64,000 nt of DNA, taken from the NCBI GenBank assembly GCA_910585455.1, contig CAJUEL010000003.1:1-64000 (forward strand), written 5' to 3'. This document shows positions 1 to 8,166 of this stretch, in pieces (the first letter of the stretch is position 1; the number at the start of each line of letters is the position of its first letter). A model generated the notes under the pieces. It had not been told where the DNA came from. It saw nothing but the letters and a program-made list of their open reading frames with translations, and made no database searches. The DNA comes from an uncultured Eisenbergiella sp. (GTDB lineage: Bacteria > Bacillota > Clostridia > Lachnospirales > Lachnospiraceae). A program made the position numbers and the translations under genes.

Positions 1-156
1 TTTCCCGCTCCGGATAATGCGGCTGGAAACAGCCTGTGTCCTCTGCCCGCCCATCATCCCGCGTCCTCCTGTTCCATCTGGCCGCCCGGCCTTTCTCCCC
101 ACCCCGTGAAAAGTAACTTCGGCGGCGACGGGAACAGAAACGAAAAGTGACCAGGC

Positions 157-185
157 TTGTGAAAACTGACGCTCTATGGTAGAAT
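157..185 (+). promoter_or_regulatory. Likely sigma-A promoter of the fucosidase gene
   Basis: TTGTGA (157-162) and TAGAAT (180-185) are separated by exactly 17 bases, a good match to the vegetative -35/-10 pattern, about 105 bases before the chosen start of the GH95 gene. Bases 1-156 show no gene I can support. Confidence 0.5.
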
Positions 186-288
186 AAGCCAAAAAGAACA
201 GATGAGAAAGAAGCGTATTTGTCCATAAGCGGATTGAGGTATGGTTGCCGGGGCAGAAAGGCAGTATAATGTGGAGGAGAGCGGAAAA

Positions 289-2445
289 ATGAGCGAAATG
301 GTGTTGTGGTATGAAAGCCCGGCAAAGCGGTGGGAGGAATCCCTGCCCATCGGGAACGGCAGTCTGGGCGCGATGATTATGGGAACGTGTGGCGAGGAAG
401 TTCTGGGGCTGAATGAGGAAAGCCTGTGGTCCGGTTTTTACAGGGATAAAAATAACCCGGAGGCCTATGCTGCGCTGCAGGATGTGAGAAGGCTGATGTT
501 TGCGGGAGAGCGGGAACAGGCGGAGGAGCGGATACGGCGCAGCATGCTGGGAGCATACAACGAATCCTATCTGCCCATGGGGAATCTGCATATCCGCTTT
601 TCACATGGAGAGCAGGTACAGGAATACCGCAGGCAGCTGGATCTGGAAAATGCTCTGGCGCAGGTCAGTTACCGGGCGGAGGGGATTTCGTATGAGCGGG
701 AATATTTTGCCAGCTATCCGGCGAAGGCCATTTTTGTCCGGTTAAAGGCGTCTAAACAGGCATTGGACTGCCGCATTTCTTTTACCTCGCAGCAAAAATG
801 CCGGTGCAGAGCAAAAGAGGGCGCGTTAGAGATCAACGGAAAATGTCCGGAGCATGTGGAGCCATCCTATGTACCGCTGCGGGAGCAGTCCGTCATCCAG
901 GGAGAGCGGGGGATGGATTGGCAGGCGAAGGTTTCCGTGCTTGCGTGCGACGGAACGGTGTGCGGCGACGGGGACGCCCTTTTGGTGAAACATGCGGGCA
1001 GCTGTCTGCTGATGATTTCGGCGGTGAAGGAAGCCGTGCCGGAGGAGAATGCCGGTTATGAAAAAATCCGGCAGGAGCATGTGGCGGATTATAGAAAGCT
1101 CTATGACAGGGTGGAGCTTTTTCTGGGAAAGCAGCCGGACGTGCCTACGGACAGAAGGCTTGCGGCGGTAAAGGACGGTGGAGAGGATAACGGGCTGTAC
1201 GCGCTGCTGTTTCAGTACGGCAGATATCTTTTGATCGCTTCCTCCCGGAAGGGCAGCCTGCCGGCGAATCTGCAGGGAATATGGAGCTGGGAGCTGCGGG
1301 CGCCCTGGAGCTGCAACTGGACTGTGAACATCAACACACAGATGAACTACTGGCATGCTCTCTCCTGCGGGCTGGAGGAATGTCTGGAGCCCTATATCCG
1401 CTTTGTGGAGCGGGTCTGTGAGGAAGGGCAGAAAACGGCGCGGATCAATTACCACTGCAGGGGTTTTGTGTCCCATCATAATATTGACTATTGGGGAAAT
1501 ACCAGTCCGGTGGGGCTGCTCGCGGACGCCGATGAGGGCGGAGAGGGCTGCGTCAGCTGGGCGTTCTGGCCCATGTCCGGTCCCTGGCTGATTCAGGAGC
1601 TGTACCGGGCGTGGGAGTACCATCCTGATGAGGCATTTTTGCGGGAGGTGGTCTATCCGGTCACAAGACAGGCGGCGCTGTTTTTGTGCGACTGGCTGGT
1701 GGAAAAGGACGGGCAATATTTGACCTGTCCCTCCACGTCGCCGGAAAACCGTTATTTTTACAAGGGAAAAAAGTCCCTCGCCGTGACGATGGCATCCGCG
1801 CTGGATTTGTCGCTGATCCGGGAGGTGTTCTCCCATTTTCGCGATATCTGCGAAACGCTTGGGCTGGAGGATGCGCTTCTTCTGGAAATCGCGGAAAAGG
1901 AAGAAAAGCTCGCGCCCTTTGGAATTGGCAGCAGGGGACAGCTTCTGGAATGGGATGGGGAATACGACGAGCCGGAGCCGGGACACCGGCATGTGTCCCA
2001 TCTGTATGGACTGTTTCCCTCGGAGCTTTTTGAAAAGGATGAGAGGATGAAGGCGGCCTGTCGGATTTCTCTGGAGGAACGGCTGGCAAACGGCGGCGGG
2101 CACACCGGATGGAGCTGCGCGTGGATCATCAATCTTTTTGCCATATTGGGAGAAGGGGAACGGGCGTGGGAATATCTGCACACCCTCATGATCCGGTCCA
2201 CCTACCAAAATCTGTGGGACGCCCATCCGCCCTTTCAGATCGACGGCAATTTCGGCGCAACAGCGGGCATCGCCAATATGCTGGTGCAGGACCGGGGCGG
2301 ATGTGTGAAGCTTCTGCCAGCTTTGCCGAAGCAGTTTTCGGAAGGGTATGTGAAGGGGCTTTGTATCAAAGACAACAAAAGAGTGGACCTGGAGTGGAAG
2401 GACGGCGTTATTGTGCACGAACGCATTTATGACTGTAGAGAATAA
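289..2445 (+). CDS. Glycoside hydrolase family 95 (alpha-L-fucosidase type)
   Basis: Predicted to remove terminal alpha-L-fucose (or alpha-L-galactose) from glycans by an inverting mechanism. The protein is 718 aa, slightly shorter than many family members, and has no signal peptide, so it should act in the cytoplasm on imported oligosaccharides. The GH95 catalytic positions are visible: the NIN asparagines at 347/349, the acid Glu486 in TSPEN, and Asp652 in FQIDGNFG. The frame opens earlier at 241, but ATG 289 has a GGAGG site (274-278) at proper spacing and begins where family similarity begins (MVLWYESPAKRW). It converges on an AraC regulator only 27 bases downstream. Confidence 0.9.
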   Translation: MSEMVLWYESPAKRWEESLPIGNGSLGAMIMGTCGEEVLGLNEESLWSGFYRDKNNPEAYAALQDVRRLMFAGEREQAEERIRRSMLGAYNESYLPMGNLHIRFSHGEQVQEYRRQLDLENALAQVSYRAEGISYEREYFASYPAKAIFVRLKASKQALDCRISFTSQQKCRCRAKEGALEINGKCPEHVEPSYVPLREQSVIQGERGMDWQAKVSVLACDGTVCGDGDALLVKHAGSCLLMISAVKEAVPEENAGYEKIRQEHVADYRKLYDRVELFLGKQPDVPTDRRLAAVKDGGEDNGLYALLFQYGRYLLIASSRKGSLPANLQGIWSWELRAPWSCNWTVNINTQMNYWHALSCGLEECLEPYIRFVERVCEEGQKTARINYHCRGFVSHHNIDYWGNTSPVGLLADADEGGEGCVSWAFWPMSGPWLIQELYRAWEYHPDEAFLREVVYPVTRQAALFLCDWLVEKDGQYLTCPSTSPENRYFYKGKKSLAVTMASALDLSLIREVFSHFRDICETLGLEDALLLEIAEKEEKLAPFGIGSRGQLLEWDGEYDEPEPGHRHVSHLYGLFPSELFEKDERMKAACRISLEERLANGGGHTGWSCAWIINLFAILGEGERAWEYLHTLMIRSTYQNLWDAHPPFQIDGNFGATAGIANMLVQDRGGCVKLLPALPKQFSEGYVKGLCIKDNKRVDLEWKDGVIVHERIYDCRE

Positions 2446-2472
2446 GCGTGCAGCTGTGCCGACACGGCCGGG

Positions 2473-3294
2473 TCATATGCCCCGTTCTTCCCGTGAGGGC
2501 AGGACGCCCATATAGCGTTTATAGGTTTTTGTAAAATAGGAAAGATTCGTAAAGCCGCTGCGCTCCGCGCTTTCGCCGACGTTGTACTTGCCGGAGGAGA
2601 GAAGGTGGCGGGCGTGGCTGCAGCGGGTCAGGTTCAGGTAATCCACCACGGTATGTCCCGTGATCTCTTTAAAGCCCCGGCAGAGGTAATATTTGCTGAA
2701 GCCTGCCGCCGCGCTGACATCATCGACGGTCACGTCCTTCATGAAATTTTTCTGAATGTAGCGGATGGCGTCCTTTACCATGAGGATGCGTCTGCTCTGC
2801 GCGGGGGTGACCGCATCCGGAAGAATCTGATAGTTTCTGCACATATGGACTGCCATGCCGGTCAGATATGCCCGGACGGCGGCCTTGTAGCAGGTCTTCT
2901 TATCCAGCATTTCCCGAATCACTCCGTCAAAAAAATCCTGCATGCCGGTGTCGGAAATCTGCAGCATCAGAGAAAGGTCCGCCACGGGAATTTCCTGACG
3001 GTCGAAAAAATTCCGGTCAACGATGAGGCAATAGTAACCGCAAAGTTCTGTCAATGCCCGGACGCTGTGGATGTGCCCGCTGTTGATCCATGCCACATCC
3101 CCCGGGGCGCATTGCGCCCTTTGGGTATCGGATGTGATTTCCGCCTGCCCTTCCGTAAAATAAAGCAGCTCAATGCTGTCCTGCCAGTGAGGGATGAACT
3201 CCGTTTCCGCAGTCAGCCGGTCAAAGTGAAAAATGACCGGAAGGGCGGAATCGGGAAACAACATGTTTTCATAAAAAGGATTTTGTGGCTGCAT
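2473..3294 (-). CDS. AraC-family transcriptional regulator
   Basis: A 273-aa sugar-responsive regulator. The N-terminal half looks like a cupin-type sensor (HWQDSIELLYFTEGQAEI, then a GDVAWINSGHIHSV segment). The C-terminal ~100 residues hold the two helix-turn-helix units (VDDVSAAAGFSKYYLCRGFK and GESAERSGFTNLSYFTKTYKRYMG). The frame extends upstream to 3567, but ATG 3292-3294 is preceded by an AGAGGAAT ribosome site and starts at the first family-like residues. It diverges from the TIM-barrel/dehydrogenase operon and probably controls that operon and/or the GH95 gene; this is inferred from position only. Confidence 0.88.
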   Translation of the reverse strand: MQPQNPFYENMLFPDSALPVIFHFDRLTAETEFIPHWQDSIELLYFTEGQAEITSDTQRAQCAPGDVAWINSGHIHSVRALTELCGYYCLIVDRNFFDRQEIPVADLSLMLQISDTGMQDFFDGVIREMLDKKTCYKAAVRAYLTGMAVHMCRNYQILPDAVTPAQSRRILMVKDAIRYIQKNFMKDVTVDDVSAAAGFSKYYLCRGFKEITGHTVVDYLNLTRCSHARHLLSSGKYNVGESAERSGFTNLSYFTKTYKRYMGVLPSREERGI

Positions 3295-3618
3295 GGGGAT
3301 TCCTCTTTTGGCGCTTTCTATTTCTATAAATTCTATAAAAGAGTAAGCTATCTGACGTCTGTGCAGGCATACAATGCTCACAAATGGCAAGATTGTGTTA
3401 ATCAGGAGCAATTTCATTTCTTTACATTTTCCGCCCTTATTATAAAATGGAAACAACAGGATGTCAATGGACACTGTGTGATTACGTGAATGTGTTACTG
3501 TTTGTGGGCGGTGTCGGTTTGTTTCATGGCGGGGATGGGTAGCAGACGGCGATCTGGCGGCAGGCAAAGGAGAGGCACGCGGACAGTGACGGATTGTAAC
3601 AGGAAAGGGGGTATATTT
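3295..3618. promoter_or_regulatory. Divergent intergenic control region
   Basis: This 324-base space separates the AraC gene from the sugar isomerase operon. It contains two adjacent copies of TTCTATAAA (3322-3330 and 3331-3339), preceded by a third TTCTAT at 3316, which could be regulator half-sites. Around 3420-3455 the DNA is AT-rich and promoter-like, but I see no clean -35/-10 pair. Confidence 0.3.
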
Positions 3619-4461
3619 ATGTACAATTTTTCAATCGGGGTTATGCTGGAATCCTTCCGCACGGATACCAAAACTGCGCTAAAAAAGGCGGCGGACGTGG
3701 GCGCGACAGGCATTCAGGTGTACGCGACCAACGGCGACATGGCGCCGGAGGCGCTGGTCGGGCAGAAGCGGAAGGACTTTCTGAACATGGTCAAGGATAA
3801 CGGGCTGACCATTTCTGCGCTCTGTGGTGACCTGGGGCAGGGCTTTGGCAATGCAGAAAAGAATCCGGCCCTGATCGAGCGGTCCAAACGGATTCTGGAT
3901 CTGGCAAAGGATCTGGAAACGAACGTGGTCACCACTCACATCGGTGTGGTTCCCGGGGACCCTTCTCATGAGCGCTACAAGGTGATGCAGGAGGCATGCT
4001 TCGCGCTGGCCCAGTATGCGGACAGCCTGGACGCCCATTTTGCCATTGAGACCGGTCCGGAAACCGCTGCCACCCTGAAAGGCTTTCTGGACGGGCTGCA
4101 TTCCACGGGCGTTGCCGTCAATCTGGATCCGGCGAATCTGGTCATGGTGACCGGAGACGACCCGGTGCAGGCGGTTTATACGCTGAAGGACTACATCGTC
4201 CATACCCATGCCAAGGACGGACAGCGCAACTATTACCGGGATCCGGAAGCGGTCTATGGTCTGGTAGAAGCGGAAATGCTGGCGAGCCCTTCCTTCACAG
4301 AGCTTCCTCTGGGCGAAGGCAAGGTGCCCTTCCCGGCATATTTAAAGGCGCTGGACGAAATCGGCTATCGCGGCTTCTTAACCATCGAGCGGGAGGTCGG
4401 CGACGATCCCGAGGGCGATATCCGCAAGGCGGCGGACTTTTTGAAGAAGCTGATCGGATAG
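3619..4461 (+). CDS. Sugar phosphate isomerase/epimerase (xylose isomerase-like TIM barrel)
   Basis: A 280-aa AP-endonuclease-2/xylose-isomerase-like TIM barrel, a family that isomerises, epimerises or dehydrates sugars and inososes with a divalent metal. The expected metal-ligand strands are present: IETGPET, NLDPANL, HTHAKDG and TIEREVGDD. The frame is open from 3490, but ATG 3619 has a strong AGGAAAGGGGG site and starts the family-like sequence (MYNFSIGVMLESF). First gene of an operon with a Gfo/Idh/MocA dehydrogenase and a second TIM barrel, a common oxidation-plus-isomerisation arrangement for unusual sugars or inositols. Exact substrate not determinable. Confidence 0.85.
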   Translation: MYNFSIGVMLESFRTDTKTALKKAADVGATGIQVYATNGDMAPEALVGQKRKDFLNMVKDNGLTISALCGDLGQGFGNAEKNPALIERSKRILDLAKDLETNVVTTHIGVVPGDPSHERYKVMQEACFALAQYADSLDAHFAIETGPETAATLKGFLDGLHSTGVAVNLDPANLVMVTGDDPVQAVYTLKDYIVHTHAKDGQRNYYRDPEAVYGLVEAEMLASPSFTELPLGEGKVPFPAYLKALDEIGYRGFLTIEREVGDDPEGDIRKAADFLKKLIG

Positions 4462-4463
4462 TA

Positions 4464-4574
4464 TAAGGCTGCCGGCGTTCCCATGCGGCGGCACGCCGGA
4501 AAACGGTGCATGCCAGCAGCTTAAGCGGGCAGCACCGCATTGATTTGAGCCGCTGTCAGGCGGCGATATGGAGG
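4464..4574 (+). other. Inter-gene hairpins; second one repeated before argS
   Basis: The space between the first two operon genes holds a hairpin (CCGGCGT near 4473 pairing with ACGCCGG near 4493) and then a 33-base element (4542-4574). That element forms GCCGC-TGTCA-GGCGGC and ends in the GGAGG ribosome site of the next gene. A copy differing at only 3 of 33 positions lies directly before argS at 46818-46850. Confidence 0.6.
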
Positions 4575-4579
4575 TTGGT

Positions 4580-5647
4580 ATGGATAAAAAAATAAAAGTG
4601 GCGATCATCGGCACGGGCAATATTTCCGAATGCCACATCAACGGCTATTTAAAAAATCCCAACACGGAGCTCTATGCGTTCTGTGATATCCGACAGGACA
4701 GGCTGAAAGAAATGGGAGAAAAATACGGCATCACCCGGCTTTACACCGATAAGGACGAGATGCTCAGAGAGCTTCCCGAAATCGACGCGGTCAGCGTCTG
4801 CACCTGGAACTGTGCCCATGCGGAATGTACGATTGCCGCATTAAAGGCGGGCAAGCATGTTCTGTGCGAGAAGCCCATGGCGACCTCCGCAAAGGAGGCA
4901 AGGGAAATGCTGGCGGCAGCGAAGGAGAGCGGAAAGCTTCTGATGATGGGCTTTGTCCGCCGCTTTGGAAATGACTGCCGGATTTTGAAGGATTTTGTGG
5001 ATAACGGCTATTTCGGAGACATCTATTACGCGAAGGCGACCTATCTGCGCCGCAACGGCTCTCCCGGCGGCTGGTTTGGCTGGAAGGAGCGCTCCGGGGG
5101 CGGTCCGCTGATTGACCTGGGCGTGCACGTGATCGACCTGACCCGCTATGTCATGGGCAATCATAAGCCCGTGTCTGTTTACGGCGTCACCTTCCATAAG
5201 CTGGGAGACCGGCGGGAGTTAAAGGACCAGAAGGGCTATACGGCCTCTTCTGCGGATGGAACCGAGCCCTTTGACGTGGAGGATATGGTTTCGGCGATGG
5301 TGCGCTATGACAACGGTTCCGTGGTGTCCGTAGAAGCCTCCTTCTCCCTGAATCTGAAAAAGGACGAGGGCAAGATCGAATTTTTCGGCACAAAGGCCGG
5401 CGCGAAGATGGATCCGGAGCTGGAAATGTATGTGGAAACCAACGGCTATATGGCGGATGTGAATCTGTGTGCGCCTACGGAATTGAGCTTTGACGGACTC
5501 TTTGAGAATGAAATCGATCACTACGTGGACTGCGTTGTAAACGGCGCGTCCTGCAAATCCCCTGCGGAGGACGGCGTGACGCTGATGGAAATTCTGGATG
5601 CGATCTACGAATCTGCGCGCACGGGACATGAGGTTGTGATCGGGTAA
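4580..5647 (+). CDS. Gfo/Idh/MocA-family NAD(P)-dependent oxidoreductase
   Basis: A 355-aa sugar or inositol dehydrogenase type. The N-terminal Rossmann domain begins with AIIGTGNISECH (GxGxxx nucleotide-binding loop). The family's CEKPMATS (catalytic Lys) and GGPLIDLGVHVIDL (catalytic His region) follow, then the alpha/beta C-terminal domain. ATG 4580 is chosen over ATG 4568 because GGAGG (4570-4574) would overlap the earlier start. It sits between two xylose-isomerase-like genes and most likely oxidises a sugar (often at C3 in this family) before or after isomerisation. Confidence 0.88.
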   Translation: MDKKIKVAIIGTGNISECHINGYLKNPNTELYAFCDIRQDRLKEMGEKYGITRLYTDKDEMLRELPEIDAVSVCTWNCAHAECTIAALKAGKHVLCEKPMATSAKEAREMLAAAKESGKLLMMGFVRRFGNDCRILKDFVDNGYFGDIYYAKATYLRRNGSPGGWFGWKERSGGGPLIDLGVHVIDLTRYVMGNHKPVSVYGVTFHKLGDRRELKDQKGYTASSADGTEPFDVEDMVSAMVRYDNGSVVSVEASFSLNLKKDEGKIEFFGTKAGAKMDPELEMYVETNGYMADVNLCAPTELSFDGLFENEIDHYVDCVVNGASCKSPAEDGVTLMEILDAIYESARTGHEVVIG

Positions 5648-5737
5648 AAAGAAAAAACTGCGGTCCGGTTTTTGGTCGGCCCGCACCAGGAGGACTGCCC
5701 CTTGCTGGAGTAGCATAGGGCAGTAGAAAGGATGACC

Positions 5738-6601
5738 ATGAAAATTTCTGTCAGCTCTTACAGCTTTTCACAGTATATCGCAAAAGGCCTGCTGACCCAG
5801 TTTACCTGCATTGAAAAGGCAAAGGAGCTGGGGTTTGACGCCATTGAGTTTATCGATCTGGATACGCCGGAGGGCATGAGCGAGGAAGAATATGCCCGCC
5901 GCATCAAGGACGAATGCGACCGGGTAGGTCTGCCCGTCTCCAACTATACGGTATGGGCGGATCTGATCGGGAAAAATACGGAGGAGGAGGTTGCCCGCCT
6001 GCAAAAAAAGGTGGATGTGGCGGCAATTCTGGGTACCGCAAGCATGCGCCATGACGCCACATGGACACAGCCTGTCAATACGAGAGGACTGCGCCATATG
6101 ATAGAGCCGCTGGCAAAGGGCATCCGGGAGGTGACCTCCTATGCCGAGTCAAAGGGAATCCGTACGATGATGGAAAACCACGGCACCTTTTTGCAGGACG
6201 CGGACCGGGTGGAAAGCATCATCACGGCAGTGGGACATCCCAACTTTGGGTGGCTTTGCGATATGGGCAACTTCCTTTGTGCGGATGAAAATCCTGCGGT
6301 TTCCTGCGGTAAGGCGGCGCCCTATCTGTTCTATGCCCACGCCAAGGATTTCATCGTAAAAAGTGGCAATGAGCCCGATCCCGGAGAAGGGTTTTTTAAG
6401 TCCCGTTCGGGCAATTATCTGCGGGGCACCATCGTGGGGCACGGAGCGGTTCCGGTGAAGCAGTGCCTGCAGGTTTTCAAAAACAGCGGCTACGACGGCT
6501 ATCTGGGCGTGGAATTTGAGGGAATCGAGGACTGCATTCAGGGGCTTTCCATCGGACTTGCTAATTTGAGACGGTTTGTCCGGGAGGTTTATGGGGACTG
6601 A
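5738..6601 (+). CDS. Sugar phosphate isomerase/epimerase (TIM barrel)
   Basis: A 287-aa xylose-isomerase-like TIM barrel, the second in this operon. Candidate metal ligands are seen in MMENHGTF, CDMGNF, YAHAKDF and GVEFEGIED. ATG 5738 is preferred to ATG 5732 because AGAAAGG (5725-5731) abuts the earlier codon but is 6 bases from the later one. It is only distantly similar to the barrel at 3619, so the two probably do different steps on one substrate. A terminator follows within 25 bases, closing the operon. Confidence 0.85.
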   Translation: MKISVSSYSFSQYIAKGLLTQFTCIEKAKELGFDAIEFIDLDTPEGMSEEEYARRIKDECDRVGLPVSNYTVWADLIGKNTEEEVARLQKKVDVAAILGTASMRHDATWTQPVNTRGLRHMIEPLAKGIREVTSYAESKGIRTMMENHGTFLQDADRVESIITAVGHPNFGWLCDMGNFLCADENPAVSCGKAAPYLFYAHAKDFIVKSGNEPDPGEGFFKSRSGNYLRGTIVGHGAVPVKQCLQVFKNSGYDGYLGVEFEGIEDCIQGLSIGLANLRRFVREVYGD

Positions 6602-6624
6602 GTATTTGAGAAAGATTTTCAAGA

Positions 6625-6655
6625 GGCAGCGGGCTTAGGACCGCTGTCTTTTTTG
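6625..6655 (+). terminator. Rho-independent terminator of the isomerase/dehydrogenase operon
   Basis: GGCAGCGG (6625-6632) pairs with CCGCTGTC (6641-6648, including one G-T pair) across an 8-base loop and is followed by six Ts. Confidence 0.75.
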
Positions 6656-6694
6656 TACGATAGGAAACTTCGTTTCCTATCGTACAAAAAAGAC
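6646..6694. repeat. Perfect 23-bp inverted repeat with TTC loop
   Basis: Bases 6646-6668 are the exact reverse complement of 6672-6694, leaving a 3-base TTC loop (GAA on the other strand). The outer arm is T6/A6, so it can act as a terminator in both directions. It belongs to a set of palindromes with GAA/TTC loops in this window. Confidence 0.85.
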
Positions 6695-6723
6695 GTGAAT
6701 GCGTACTCGCGCGCGAGGAAGAA

Positions 6724-6846
6724 GTTGCCTGTCGGCAACCGCGCTCGACGCGGCGTGTGCGCTTCGCGCACACTTTTTTAGGCGGCATGACACAGGGCTT
6801 CCTGCCGCCTGTGTCATGCCGCTTCGCCGTGACGCGGGGGCGAAGC
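6724..6846. repeat. Cluster of four further hairpins between convergent genes
   Basis: Four perfect stems lie in tandem. They are GTTGCC/GGCAAC (6724-6739), GTGTGCGC/GCGCACAC with TTC loop and a T6 tail (6755-6779, terminator-like), a 15-bp stem (6782-6796 with 6808-6822), and GCTTCGCC/GGCGAAGC (6821-6846). The space 6602-6927 has no gene I can support; it separates the operon from the convergent AraC gene. Confidence 0.75.
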
Positions 6847-6927
6847 CGCATGATACAGGCGGCGGACACAGGCGCGAAAACCCGGCGTCACCGCGAAGCT
6901 GCATGACATTGCGCCTGTCGTTGTCTG

Positions 6928-7791
6928 CTATTTGGTCAGAACCGTGTCCTCATGTTCAGTTCGTTTCAGGCTGGAGGGAGAAATCCCGGTTTCCCGTTTA
7001 AAGGCGCGGGAAAAGTAGCTTTGACTGTTAAAGCCAAGCTTCCCGGCCACGCCGGAAACGCTTTCTCCGCTTTGCAAAAGCTCTACGGCGGTTTTGATTT
7101 TTAACCGGAGCAGGTATTTGTGAATGCCGATTCCGGCGTATTTGTCGAAAAGCCGTTTGATGCCCGCTTCGCTGACATGGCAGAAGCGGGCGATTTCCGG
7201 TATGGAGGGCTGTCCGCTTATATTGCTGTTTAAATAGTTGACGGCTCTGCGGAACAGGAGGACATCCGGGGTGGTGGCGGCGGACGAAACCGTGCCCTTT
7301 TCCGCGAGGGAAAGCATCAGCTGCTGCAAATAGGTGACCAGCATCTGGGAGTAGACAGGTATGGTGTGGAAGGGCTCCAGCCAGGCATTCGCCCGGGCGG
7401 AAGGGGAGTCCAACCGCTCCTGCAGGAAGGACAGCATGTCGGCGATGATCTGCTGCTGAGGAGCGGACAGGTCAAAAACCTTTTCCGCCAGCCAAAGGGT
7501 CAGGGGACCCTCTGCGGAAAAAGAGAAAATCAGCAGATCCGCACCGTTCTTGCTGCTTATAAAAAATTTATGGAGCTCCAGGGGCTTGTGGAAAATGAGG
7601 GAGCCCTGGGCGAGGTTGTAGACCCGGCCGTCGCCGGAGACGCAGACCTCGCCCTTCATAATATAGACGCATTCCCAGAAATTGTGGGTTTCTCCGGGAA
7701 ATTCGTAGCCGCATTCGTAGTGCGCCGTAAAGAGCGTATACATATCCGTTATCCGGATCTGCTCCTTTACCGAATAAGCAACCCAGACCAT
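6928..7791 (-). CDS. AraC-family transcriptional regulator
   Basis: A 287-aa regulator with an N-terminal cupin-like sensor (TAHYECGYEFPGETHNFWE, then GSLIFHKPLELHKF) and a C-terminal AraC DNA-binding domain (IPEIARFCHVSEAGIKRLFD and SGVAGKLGFNSQSYFSRAFK). ATG 7789-7791 follows a strong AAAGGAGG site; an upstream in-frame ATG at 7833 has no such site. It diverges from the GH109-like gene and likely controls it through the repeats at 7893-7922. Confidence 0.88.
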   Translation of the reverse strand: MVWVAYSVKEQIRITDMYTLFTAHYECGYEFPGETHNFWECVYIMKGEVCVSGDGRVYNLAQGSLIFHKPLELHKFFISSKNGADLLIFSFSAEGPLTLWLAEKVFDLSAPQQQIIADMLSFLQERLDSPSARANAWLEPFHTIPVYSQMLVTYLQQLMLSLAEKGTVSSAATTPDVLLFRRAVNYLNSNISGQPSIPEIARFCHVSEAGIKRLFDKYAGIGIHKYLLRLKIKTAVELLQSGESVSGVAGKLGFNSQSYFSRAFKRETGISPSSLKRTEHEDTVLTK

Positions 7792-7892
7792 GGGAGCCTC
7801 CTTTCTCATTCTTCCTTCTGCACCTGTCGCCATGCCGCCGTTTCGTTTCCACCTCTGCGGTCAAAGGGACTGATATTGCCGGTAAAAAGTGA

Positions 7893-7922
7893 AAATGAGC
7901 TAAAAGTACATATAAATGAGCT
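7893..7922. promoter_or_regulatory. Direct repeats, likely AraC-type operator
   Basis: AAATGAGCT occurs at 7893-7901 and again at 7914-7922, starts 21 bases apart (two helical turns), the spacing AraC-family dimers use. It lies between the divergent AraC and GH109-like genes. A small GCTATCATAGC palindrome follows at about 7952. No convincing -35/-10 pair was identified in the rest of 7792-8166. Confidence 0.45.
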
Positions 7923-8166
7923 TTTATGTTATAGATATATACTTTTTGTGGTGCTATCATAGCATATAAGAGAGGGGTTGTAAAGTGGCGGCGGGTAGGC
8001 TGCATGGAAATTAATTTTGTTCCACAGCGGAAAGCGGCAGTCTGCCGGGACAGGGATGCGGCTATGGCACAACGGACACGGAATGAACAGGCAGGAAAGC
8101 GGTAATAATTCAGACCTGTCTGAACTATTACGGAATGCGATTACAAGGGAAAAGCGGAGGTGCAGG

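Noticed and set aside
826..2418. Minus-strand 530-codon open frame across the GH95 gene
   Set aside because: It lies wholly inside a well-supported enzyme gene on the other strand, has no ribosome site and shows no family motif; GC-rich codon bias produces such antisense frames.
6646..6694. Inverted-repeat ends of an insertion sequence or MITE
   Set aside because: No transposase or target-site duplication is visible; the arms directly face each other around a 3-base loop, which fits a terminator-type hairpin better.
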